From assembly GCA_938083405.1 (NCBI GenBank), contig CALKCV010000482.1, positions 1 through 5,432 on the forward strand: 5,432 nt of DNA. Direction: 5' to 3'. The stretch is from an uncultured Microcoleaceae cyanobacterium. GTDB taxonomy: Bacteria > Cyanobacteriota > Cyanobacteriia > Cyanobacteriales > Microcoleaceae. How positions within the stretch are numbered: the stretch's first letter is position 1; every line of letters starts with the position of its first letter. The position numbers and the translations under genes are program-made. This document shows, piece after piece, positions 1 through 5,430 of this stretch. The notes under the pieces are model-generated. The model was not told the DNA's origin and did no database searches. It saw only the letters and a program-made list of their open reading frames with translations.

Positions 1-1
1 T

Positions 2-427
2 TTATTATTATTAAAATTTCTACAGCTATTACCAGATTTAGCAACTATTAATAAAACCGTTGCCGGTTTGTTAATCTTATCTAGCGCGATCGGTTTTGGT
101 CTGGGCGGACTGATTTATATAAACGACAGTTGGTCCAAGCCGGTTAAATTCGGTCCTCAAGCCTTACAAGACTTTTTTGCCTACGACTTTTACACCGCCA
201 AACTTTACCGGGTAACTATTGTTTTTGCCGTCGGTTTCGTTTCCAAAATTATCTCCTGGTTCGACCGTTATATCATCGATGGAGTAGTTAATTTTGTAGG
301 TTTAGCAACTGTATTGGGCGGCGAAGGCTTGAAATACAACGTTTCCGGTCAATCCCAGTTTTACGTGCTAACAATTCTTATGGGCGTTACTTTATTTTTG
401 GGCTGGTTTGCTGTAGGATTGTTTTAG
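2..427 (+). CDS. ndhF3: NDH-1 subunit NdhF3, C-terminal part (5' end outside window)
   Basis: This is the last 141 residues of an NdhF-family (NuoL-like) proton-pumping subunit of the thylakoid NADPH dehydrogenase-like complex. The frame is open back to base 2 with no start, so the gene begins upstream of the window. The fragment starts in a hydrophobic stretch, has a second membrane segment around residues 20-40, an amphipathic stretch containing SKIISWFDRYIIDG that resembles the lateral-helix region at the NdhF C-terminus, and ends in a hydrophobic helix running to the stop codon TAG. The conserved antiporter core with its lysines and glutamates is not in view. Assignment to the NdhF3 form (CO2 uptake) rather than NdhF1 (respiration and cyclic electron flow) rests mainly on the neighbours ndhD3 and cupA, which normally sit directly downstream of ndhF3. 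NdhF family is fairly sure; paralogue number is an inference from context. Confidence 0.85.
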   Translation, partial: LLLLKFLQLLPDLATINKTVAGLLILSSAIGFGLGGLIYINDSWSKPVKFGPQALQDFFAYDFYTAKLYRVTIVFAVGFVSKIISWFDRYIIDGVVNFVGLATVLGGEGLKYNVSGQSQFYVLTILMGVTLFLGWFAVGLF

Positions 428-529
428 CAATTAATAATTAATAATTAATAATTAATAATTTGCTTGATGGTGGAACAATTTACTGTCAATGCTCGTCTGC
501 TATATTCATTAATTGTTAATTATTAATTG
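428..529. repeat. Two AT-only heptamer arrays in inverted orientation
   Basis: Immediately after the ndhF3 stop, 428-462 holds about five copies of a heptamer of the form (T/C)AATTAA. At 509-529 there are three copies of its reverse complement, TTAATT(G/A). As a result 428-441 and 516-529 form a perfect 14-bp inverted repeat enclosing 74 bases. A further match, TGCTTG at 461-466 against CAAGCA at 531-536, lies just inside the first array and just outside the second. Heptanucleotide tandem repeats are a known intergenic feature of filamentous cyanobacteria; this particular unit is pure A/T apart from the terminal C or G. Confidence 0.8.
479..506 (+). promoter_or_regulatory. Candidate sigma-70 type promoter ahead of the carbonic anhydrase gene
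   Basis: TTTACT at 479-484 matches 4 of 6 positions of the -35 consensus, and TATATT at 501-506 matches 5 of 6 of the -10 consensus, with a 16-base spacer. It lies between the two inverted heptamer arrays, about 145 bases before the carbonic anhydrase start. If used, the transcript would have a long, structured leader. In such AT-rich DNA, matches of this quality occur by chance, so this is only a candidate. Confidence 0.25.
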
Positions 530-543
530 ACAAGCATCTTAGT

Positions 544-600
544 TTTGTTGGTTTGGTGTAACGGAGTGAAACCCAACAAACTAACCTTTCACTAGGTTAG
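544..600 (+). repeat. Two abutting hairpins in the leader of the carbonic anhydrase gene
   Basis: The first hairpin pairs TTTGTTGG (544-551) with CCAACAAA (573-580), extended inward by 552-554 with 569-571 across one bulged C. The second pairs CTAACCT (581-587) with AGGTTAG (594-600) around a 6-base loop. They touch without a gap. Neither is followed by a T-run, so they are not standard terminators. The first resembles the GTTGGGTTT-type dispersed repeats common in cyanobacterial spacers (from memory). Confidence 0.6.
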
Positions 601-650
601 CCTATCCTTGTTCTCAATGTACTTGAAAAGTAAATTAGGTAAAAAATCCA

Positions 651-1388
651 ATGACAGAAAACAAAAAGAGCGTTAATATTTCTCGCCGCCGTTTGCTCAA
701 CTATGGCGCTTTAACTGTAGCCAGTGGAGCTTTAACTGCAGGCATCGGCAAAGCCGCCGTTAGTCAGACAACAAACATACCTCAAAAAGTTGCTCAAAAC
801 GATATCTCCCCCGACTCGTCACCAGAGGAAGTTCTGGAAGCTTTAATGGCAGGAAATAAGCGCTTTGTCGAAAACAAACGCCAAAATCCTAACTTGGATG
901 CGGCACGTTTAACAGAAGTTGCAGAAGGTCAAAGTCCCTTTGCTTCCATTCTCGCTTGTGCCGATTCTCGGGTTCCAGTGGAGATTCTTTTCGACCGGGG
1001 CTTGGGGGATTTATTCGTAGTCCGCGATGCTGGCAATATCGCTACCCCAGAAGAAATTGGCAGCCTAGAATATGGCACTTTGGTTTTAGGTTCAAAGGTG
1101 CTGATGGTCTTAGGTCACGAACGTTGCGGGGCTGTGACTGCGGCTGTTGCGGGTAAACCGGTTCCCGGTCAAATTGGCAGTATCGTTGAGGCGATTAAAC
1201 CTGCGGTAGAAAGGGCCAAAGGACAACCGGGAGATGGGTTGGAAAATGCAATTAAAGCTAATGTTTTGCTGCAAATGGAACGCTTGAAAGGTTCTCCAGT
1301 TATTGCTGAGTTAATAGAGGAAGGTAAATTAACGGTTGTCGGTGGTTATTACGACTTGGATACTGCCGAGGTTAGTTTGGTGAGTTAG
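651..1388 (+). CDS. Exported (Tat signal) beta-class carbonic anhydrase, EcaB-like
   Basis: The 245-residue product is a zinc enzyme that interconverts CO2 and bicarbonate. The beta-class active site is complete: CADSR with Cys103, Asp105 and Arg107, RDAGN at 125-129, and GHERCGA with His156 and Cys159. The C-terminal GGYYDLDTAEV (231-241) is also typical of the family. The N-terminus has a twin-arginine motif (SRRRLL, 11-16) followed by a hydrophobic stretch to about residue 37, which predicts export to the periplasm or thylakoid lumen; no clear AxA cleavage site is visible. The only two cysteines are the zinc ligands. The ATG at 651 keeps the Tat signal; upstream there is only a weak AGG (637-639). 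It sits between ndhF3 and ndhD3, an unusual place. From memory, the Synechocystis EcaB beta-carbonic anhydrase has been reported in thylakoids in association with Cup proteins, which fits this location. The enzyme class is secure; the EcaB name is an inference. Confidence 0.92.
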   Translation: MTENKKSVNISRRRLLNYGALTVASGALTAGIGKAAVSQTTNIPQKVAQNDISPDSSPEEVLEALMAGNKRFVENKRQNPNLDAARLTEVAEGQSPFASILACADSRVPVEILFDRGLGDLFVVRDAGNIATPEEIGSLEYGTLVLGSKVLMVLGHERCGAVTAAVAGKPVPGQIGSIVEAIKPAVERAKGQPGDGLENAIKANVLLQMERLKGSPVIAELIEEGKLTVVGGYYDLDTAEVSLVS

Positions 1389-1403
1389 GTAGCTCCCTGT
1401 AGT

Positions 1404-1422
1404 AATCGCTTTAGCGATTTTT
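1404..1422 (+). terminator. Short hairpin with T-run after the carbonic anhydrase gene
   Basis: AATCGC (1404-1409) pairs with GCGATT (1414-1419) around a TTTA loop, and the 3' arm runs into five T residues at 1418-1422. It starts 16 bases after the stop codon. The stem is only 6 bp, so termination would be weak or partial. It is also a diverged, inverted copy of the repeat unit that follows, so it may simply be repeat sequence. Confidence 0.35.
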
Positions 1423-1437
1423 ATAAGACTTTTTGAA

Positions 1438-1493
1438 AATCGCAAAGCGCGATGGCTACGAACTATTAGAATCGCAAAGCGCGATTGCTACGA
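1438..1493 (+). repeat. Two direct copies of a 24-bp palindromic repeat
   Basis: The 24-bp unit at 1438-1461 recurs at 1470-1493 with a single G/T difference, giving a period of 32 bases. Its core is a small palindrome, AATCGC-AAAGC-GCGATT in the second copy. A related, inverted version lies at about 1398-1422. Similar units (read on the other strand as GTAGCAATCGCGCTTTGCGA) are familiar as dispersed repeats in filamentous cyanobacteria, which I recall but cannot check here. They fill the spacer between the carbonic anhydrase and ndhD3. Confidence 0.8.
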
Positions 1494-1526
1494 GAGGCTT
1501 TTTGCAAACAACTTTAATAATAAAAA

Positions 1527-3038
1527 ATGCTTAGTGTTTTAATAGCGATTCCAATTTTGGGTGCGGGTTTAGTAGGATTTTTTCCGGGGAATATCGGCAG
1601 CGATAAACTCAGGAAAATAACTTTAGCGATCGCTCTTTCTATCTTAGTATGGACCGTAGTAATAGCCACCAAATTTGACTTAAATATTTCCGGGTGGCAA
1701 TTGCAAGAATATTTCTCCTGGATACCTCAATTAGGTTTGAGTTATAACCTAGCAATTGACGGTTTATCCTTCCCGCTGATAGCCCTAAACTCGGTCTTAA
1801 CTTTAGTAGCAGTTTACGGTTACGGCGATAAAATAGATCGCCCCAGACTTTACTACTCCATGATGTTACTGGTAAATGCGGGAGTGGCGGGGGCGTTTAT
1901 GTCGGAAAATCTGTTGCTGTTCGTTCTTTTTTACGAACTAGAATTAATTCCCCTCTATCTATTAATCGCAATTTGGGGCAGCGACAAACGGGGTTATGCA
2001 GCAACTAAATTTCTGCTCTACACGGCACTTTCTGGAATCTTAATCTTAGCAGCATTTCTGGGGATAACCTGGTTGAGCAATTCTACCAGTTTCGATTACG
2101 GCGTCCTCGCCCCCGAAACTCTACCCCTAACAACCAAACTGGTTCTCCTGACTATCCTCTTAATCGGCTTTGGCATTAAAGTGCCCCTAGTTCCATTGCA
2201 TACTTGGTTGCCCGATGCCTACGTCGAGGCTTCCCCACCAGTAACTATACTTCTGGGGGGAGTTTTAGCAAAATTGGGAACCTACGGATTGTTGCGTTTT
2301 GGTTTGGGGCTCTTCCCCGAGACCTGGCAGCTTATCGGTCCGGGACTGGCAATTATCGGGACCATTAGCGTAATGTACGGGGCTTTGAGCGCGATCGCCC
2401 AACAAGATATCAAACGGATGGTGGCCTACAGTTCCATCGGTCACATGGGTTATATCATCGTGGCCGGGGCGGCGGGAACGCCTCTGAGCCTGGTGGGAGC
2501 GATCGCGCAAATGGTGGCCCACGGATTAATTTTAGCCATCCTCTTCCATCTGGTAGGAGTTGTAGAAGCGAAAGTCGGCACCAGGGAACTATCGGTTCTC
2601 AACGGTTTAATGAGTCCGGTTCGCGGTTTGCCCCTCATCAGCGCCCTCTTAATTCTCGGAGGCATGGCAAGCGCGGGCATTCCGGGCATGGTCGGATTTG
2701 CCGCCGAATTTATAGTCTTCCAGGGGAGTTTCTCCGTCTTCCCCATAGAAACCCTGGTGTGCATCATCGCCAGCGGACTGACCGCCGTATATTTTGTCAT
2801 CTTGCTCAACCGCACCTGTTTCGGCAAGTTAGACAACCAAACCGCCTATTATCCCAAAGTTATCTGGTCCGAACGACTGCCAGCTTTAGCCCTAGCAGTC
2901 ATAATCTTCGTTCTGGGGGTACGACCCACCTGGTTAGTCCAGTGGAGCGAAGCAACCTCGATCGCCCTAACCAAGGTTCCCGCCGTAGAACAGGTGTCTC
3001 GCCTGTTACCCAACTCTCCCCCGTTACCTCCGTCGTAG
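1527..3038 (+). CDS. ndhD3: NDH-1 subunit NdhD3 (proton-pumping, CO2-uptake complex)
   Basis: At 503 residues this is a full-length NdhD/NuoM-type antiporter-like subunit with many membrane helices. The proton-path residues are in place: Glu137 in FYELELIP, Lys218 in GFGIKVP, His225 and Pro229 in PLHTWLPD, Lys249 in GVLAKLGTYG, His332 in MVAHGL and Glu394 in GFAAEF. From Lys218 to His332 they sit at a constant offset of 16 from the E. coli NuoM numbering I recall. One difference is DAY (Tyr232) where most family members have DAH. NdhD3 pairs with NdhF3 in the distal membrane arm of NDH-1MS and links it to CupA; the paralogue call relies on the adjacent ndhF3 and cupA. The ATG at 1527 gives the usual hydrophobic start MLSVLIAIPILGAG; no good ribosome site is close to it, the nearest GAGAGG being 29 bases upstream. 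The stop codon lies inside a strong hairpin. Confidence 0.93.
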   Translation: MLSVLIAIPILGAGLVGFFPGNIGSDKLRKITLAIALSILVWTVVIATKFDLNISGWQLQEYFSWIPQLGLSYNLAIDGLSFPLIALNSVLTLVAVYGYGDKIDRPRLYYSMMLLVNAGVAGAFMSENLLLFVLFYELELIPLYLLIAIWGSDKRGYAATKFLLYTALSGILILAAFLGITWLSNSTSFDYGVLAPETLPLTTKLVLLTILLIGFGIKVPLVPLHTWLPDAYVEASPPVTILLGGVLAKLGTYGLLRFGLGLFPETWQLIGPGLAIIGTISVMYGALSAIAQQDIKRMVAYSSIGHMGYIIVAGAAGTPLSLVGAIAQMVAHGLILAILFHLVGVVEAKVGTRELSVLNGLMSPVRGLPLISALLILGGMASAGIPGMVGFAAEFIVFQGSFSVFPIETLVCIIASGLTAVYFVILLNRTCFGKLDNQTAYYPKVIWSERLPALALAVIIFVLGVRPTWLVQWSEATSIALTKVPAVEQVSRLLPNSPPLPPS

Positions 3039-3059
3039 TGCGCGCACCGCGCACCGACG
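3031..3059 (+). promoter_or_regulatory. GC-rich hairpin spanning the ndhD3 stop codon
   Basis: CGTCG (3031-3035) pairs with CGACG (3055-3059), and inside it GTGCGC (3038-3043) pairs with GCGCAC (3049-3054) around the loop GCACC, with two unpaired bases on the 5' side. The ndhD3 stop TAG (3036-3038) is within the stem. There is no T-run after it. It could stabilise or process the 3' end of the ndhD3 message, or be a repeat element. Confidence 0.55.
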
Positions 3060-3082
3060 AAAGCGATGGTATTGGCGGTGGA

Positions 3083-3102
3083 TGGTGCGCGACGGCGCAC
3101 CA
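3083..3102 (+). promoter_or_regulatory. Second GC-rich hairpin in the ndhD3-3155 spacer
   Basis: TGGTGCGC (3083-3090) pairs perfectly with GCGCACCA (3095-3102) around the tetraloop GACG. Its 5' arm GGTGCGC (3084-3090) is equally complementary to GCGCACC at 3042-3048 and at 3049-3055 in the preceding hairpin, so the two structures could exchange partners. It is followed directly by a HIP1 site at 3103-3110, not by a T-run. Confidence 0.55.
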
Positions 3103-3154
3103 GCGATCGCCTTTACATTTCCCAAATCTATCAAATTTAAGGAAATAAACTCAA

Positions 3155-3499
3155 ATGAAAGCAAACATAGTTCTCGCTTTAGCAATCTCTGTAATTTCTG
3201 CTATTACGACTCCCGTTTTAGCAGAAGATACAACTAATATTGAGGATTTACGACAAGAGGAAACCGTAACTATATCCGGCGAAGTTACCGAAATTATGGG
3301 CGATGACGACGATAACAAATGGGTAGTTACGGACTATACGGGCTCTGTAGCGGTCGATGCAGGTGCGTTGTGGCAGGAAGCGATCGATGTATCTGTTGGC
3401 GATCTATTAACAGTAGTTGGCGAGCTAGATGAGGATGAGTTTGATGCTTTTAGCGTTATTCTCGCTGACGGTACCGAGATCGAAATTCCTCAAAATTGA
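3155..3499 (+). CDS. Small acidic exported protein, OB-fold (BOF-like)
   Basis: The 114-residue product has a clear Sec signal peptide: MKANIVLALAIS, a hydrophobic core, and a VLA-ED cleavage site after Ala23. The mature part of about 91 residues is strongly acidic, including the run GDDDDN at 49-54 and ELDEDEFD at 90-97. Its pattern of alternating beta strands, with VTISGEVTEI, KWVVTDYTGSVAVDAG and VGDLLTVVGELDEDEF, resembles the bacterial OB-fold (BOF) proteins such as YgiW/YdeI: strand, GxV turn, DxTG, and VGD-x-V-x-GExD. I infer a ligand-binding role in the periplasm or lumen; no catalytic residues are apparent, and the acidic run might bind cations. The ATG at 3155 has a good ribosome site, AAGGAA (3139-3144). 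It lies between ndhD3 and cupA, where no such gene is usual. It does not look like CupS, which I recall as fasciclin-like. Gene certain; fold likely; function unknown. Confidence 0.85.
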   Translation: MKANIVLALAISVISAITTPVLAEDTTNIEDLRQEETVTISGEVTEIMGDDDDNKWVVTDYTGSVAVDAGALWQEAIDVSVGDLLTVVGELDEDEFDAFSVILADGTEIEIPQN

Positions 3500-3511
3500 G
3501 CGATCGCTCAA
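3496..3511. repeat. 16-bp perfect palindrome centred on a HIP1 site
   Basis: TTGAGCGATCGCTCAA is fully self-complementary and has the octamer GCGATCGC at its centre (3500-3507). It contains the stop codon TGA (3497-3499) of the preceding gene. There is an AAAA run just before it and an AAAA run just after it. HIP1 sites are frequent in cyanobacteria; the flanking symmetry is longer than usual. Confidence 0.7.
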
Positions 3512-3662
3512 AAAGGACGCTCTTAAAGCCGTATGCGAAGCGTTCCCGCAGGATCGAAAAGCGTTTTCCAAAGAGTATCCACTTTCGATCCTATCGACTG
3601 GAACGATGAAATGTTGAAGAAACACGAATGTAAATTAAGGAGTGTTTCTCAAATAACTGAGC
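3512..3662 (+). other. Spacer with a 10-bp inverted repeat and dispersed-repeat-like sequence
   Basis: No convincing gene is visible here. Around 3534-3556 is TGCGAAGCGTTCCCGCAGGA, which resembles small dispersed repeats in cyanobacterial spacers (from memory). AGGATCGAAA (3550-3559) pairs perfectly with TTTCGATCCT (3583-3592) around 23 bases. A 45-codon open frame runs from ATG 3533 to TAA 3668-3670; its first third is repeat sequence, while its second half (from FDPIDWNDEML) reads more like protein and could be a gene fragment. It overlaps the next open frame at ATGAATAA (3663-3670). I do not recognise it. Confidence 0.4.
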
Positions 3663-4071
3663 ATGAATAAAATAGCGATCGCTCCTACTGGAACTGAATT
3701 AATCAAGAATCGGATCGGGGAACTTCTCGATAGCTTAATAATTTACGAAAAAAACGCCAAAGCAGATCGGAAAAATTTAGCTCAGACTTTGCCTAATGAC
3801 TCGGATGATTTTACAGTTTAAGAAGAAATAGAACTGTTGACCGCAGAAATCAGAGGATATGCCAATAAAATCAAAATTGACGGTAGGATAAAAAACGAAT
3901 AAGAAGCGATTAAAATACTACAAAGCAAAGGAGTTTTTGCAATTACCAGCATCGCTCGCTAAATGGTATTTTAATTCCGACGACGATTACCAACAACTGA
4001 AATTATCTGCTTCGAAGTTGGATTATTTGCGTCTTCTTATTCTGGAATTTATCGGATGGGAACGCAATTAG
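3663..4071 (+). pseudogene. Possible decayed gene of about 135 codons, unrecognised
   Basis: From ATG 3663 a frame runs 52 codons to TAA (3819-3821). The same frame continues as protein-like sequence (EEIELLTAEIRGYANKIKID) for 26 codons to TAA 3900-3902. A second frame, open from 3892 to TAG 4069-4071, reads as a helical, charged and hydrophobic protein containing LPASLAKWYFNSDDDYQQ and LDYLRLLILEFIGWERN. Removing one base from the A6 run at 3890-3895 joins the two. The whole then becomes 135 residues with a single in-frame stop at codon 53. That two small lesions restore a coherent frame up to the cupA region suggests a recently broken gene. I do not recognise the family. Alternatives are sequencing errors in a live gene, or chance open frames in AT-rich spacer. 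The inferred end overlaps the longer cupA start option. Confidence 0.4.
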
Positions 4072-4097
4072 CTACTACCCTATTACCTATTACCAAA

Positions 4098-5381
4098 ATG
4101 ACACAAACACTAACAAAACTACCACCCTCCCAACACCAATATGCCGACATCGTCCACCGCCTCGAAGCTGGTGGGGCGATGCTGCCGGACACGCCAGAAA
4201 ACTTGATGCAAATTATCGGCATTTATAAAGCCTACGCCGTGCCGATGGATTTCTACTGGCGCGACTTGCTCTACATTGCCGAACGGGTATTTTTAGAGCC
4301 CCTCCCCTTCTTTAAATACTTCCTCCCCAAAGAATATCTGGAACTGAACAACCATTACGCCGGCGACGATGCCGACTTGCGAATTTGGCGCGGTGGAGGA
4401 GGCGCCCACCCGGAACTTTTGGAATTTATCGAAAAGGGGGAAACGGGCAAAATGCCGAAGTTGTTACATCACCTCTGGCACGATCGCATCAACATGGAAT
4501 TTGCCGAAGCTTGCATGCGGGCGATGTTCTGGCATCGGGGGATGGGGGGCAGGTTCGACCCTTATTTGGATACTCCCGAATATAAAAGCGCCGCCCATAA
4601 AGCGATTAAAGCTTATTTCAAAAACAACCCGGTAATGCTGGGACTCTACAAAATGTTCCCAGAAATGTTTGTGGAACAGGTGAGGCAGCTTTCTTATTAC
4701 AGCAACCTCGGTTTGTTCTGGGAAGTGATGGCGCCGGTGTTTTTTGAAATGTCCGACCTCTACGACGAGGGGAAGATTACCAGCGTCCCAGAAGCGATGA
4801 ACTTCTTAGTTAACGGAATTTTCGCGATCGCCGGCCGTCCCATTTACCATCACGCCCATATTAACGGCGAGATCCACGAGATTATTCCCAAATCTTGCGG
4901 TTTTATGTGGTTGTACGAGGCGGCCTTGCCTTATGTGGAAGCGGTGTTTTATCGGACCTCGCCCTTCCGGGGTACGAAATCTTATAACGCCCAGGCGAAA
5001 CAGATACCCGAAGACCAGAAGGATTTTCATTACGGGATTTTATACGCCGACGTCTTCCCGGTGGGGACTGCCGGCATTCCACCGACCTTGTTGATGCAGG
5101 ATATGTTGCATTTTTTGCCGCCGTATTTGGTGGAATATTACGGCAAACATTGTCGGGGGGAGGACGATATGTTGATTCAGTTGGGGGTTACTTTCCAGCG
5201 GTCTATGTATTGCGTGACTTCGGCGGTTATCCAAGCTTTGCGGGCGGCGTTGTTGTATCCGCTAGACGACCCGAACCCGAAGCATTTGGCGGCAAACCGC
5301 GCCTTTTTCGAGGGGCAGATGGATCGCTTTAAGCGTCCCGAGGCCCGCTTGCGCGACATTCAACGGCAAGATTATCGTTAG
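4098..5381 (+). CDS. cupA: CO2-hydration protein CupA (ChpY) of NDH-1MS
   Basis: This is the peripheral cytosolic subunit that converts CO2 to bicarbonate when bound to the NdhF3/NdhD3 arm of NDH-1MS. The family (ChpXY) is recognisable throughout: RLEAGGAMLPDTPENLMQII at 21-40, YKAYAVPMDFYWRDLLYIAE at 43-62, HYAGDDADLRIWRGGGGAHP at 86-105, and IPPTLLMQDMLHFLPPYLVE at 327-346. Histidine-rich stretches HHLWHDR (124-130) and HHAHINGEIH (251-260) are candidate metal sites; structural work on NDH-1MS reported a metal near CupA histidine and arginine residues, and I infer the first stretch is the counterpart. The length, 427 residues, fits CupA better than the shorter CupB. The frame also permits a start at 4056 (441 residues), but those extra 14 residues come from low-complexity CTATTACC repeats and overlap the decayed frame upstream, whereas MTQTLTKLPP resembles a normal CupA start. 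Neither start has a strong ribosome site. Confidence 0.93.
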   Translation: MTQTLTKLPPSQHQYADIVHRLEAGGAMLPDTPENLMQIIGIYKAYAVPMDFYWRDLLYIAERVFLEPLPFFKYFLPKEYLELNNHYAGDDADLRIWRGGGGAHPELLEFIEKGETGKMPKLLHHLWHDRINMEFAEACMRAMFWHRGMGGRFDPYLDTPEYKSAAHKAIKAYFKNNPVMLGLYKMFPEMFVEQVRQLSYYSNLGLFWEVMAPVFFEMSDLYDEGKITSVPEAMNFLVNGIFAIAGRPIYHHAHINGEIHEIIPKSCGFMWLYEAALPYVEAVFYRTSPFRGTKSYNAQAKQIPEDQKDFHYGILYADVFPVGTAGIPPTLLMQDMLHFLPPYLVEYYGKHCRGEDDMLIQLGVTFQRSMYCVTSAVIQALRAALLYPLDDPNPKHLAANRAFFEGQMDRFKRPEARLRDIQRQDYR

Positions 5382-5389
5382 GAGACGTA

Positions 5390-5430
5390 GAACAGGCATC
5401 TTGCCTGTTCGTCCAGAAACCCGGTTTTTT
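5390..5430 (+). terminator. Hairpin plus T-run after cupA
   Basis: GAACAGGC (5390-5397) pairs perfectly with GCCTGTTC (5403-5410) around ATCTT. A T6 run follows at 5425-5430, after AAACCCGG. The hairpin begins 8 bases after the cupA stop. The T-run is 14 bases beyond the stem, so it is not a textbook terminator, and ACAGGC/GCCTGT hairpins are common dispersed repeats in cyanobacteria. It still suggests that the cupA transcript may end here. Confidence 0.45.

Noticed and set aside
956..1156. Open frame on the + strand inside the carbonic anhydrase gene
   Set aside because: It lies wholly within the real gene in another frame and gives an Arg/Cys/Gly-rich product without family features.
1438..1493. 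CRISPR-like spacing of two 24-bp repeats separated by 8 bases
   Set aside because: There are only two copies, the gap is far too short for a spacer, and the unit matches a palindromic dispersed repeat.
2265..2836. Two open frames on the - strand inside ndhD3
   Set aside because: Both are antisense to conserved NdhD sequence and read as low-quality Arg/Pro-rich proteins; they are shadows of the real gene.
2759..3148. + strand open frame of 129 codons across the ndhD3 end and the spacer
   Set aside because: Most of it overlaps ndhD3 out of frame, the rest runs through hairpin repeats, and no domain is recognisable.
3429..3617. + strand open frame of 62 codons overlapping the end of the OB-like gene
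   Set aside because: Its first half is a shadow of the OB-like gene and its second half crosses a dispersed-repeat-like hairpin; there is no independent support as a gene.
3425..3625. - strand open frame of 66 codons
   Set aside because: Antisense to the acidic gene and the repeat region, with no ribosome site or recognisable motif.
3533..3821. Toxin-antitoxin pair formed by the overlapping small frames 3533-3670 and 3663-3821
   Set aside because: The overlap ATGAATAA is suggestive, but the first frame begins in repeat sequence, the AAGGAG at 3637-3642 is about 20 bases from the second start, and the protein-like signal continues past the second stop, which fits gene decay better.
4806..5359. 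Several - strand and + strand open frames inside cupA
   Set aside because: They overlap highly conserved CupA sequence in other frames and have no family features of their own.
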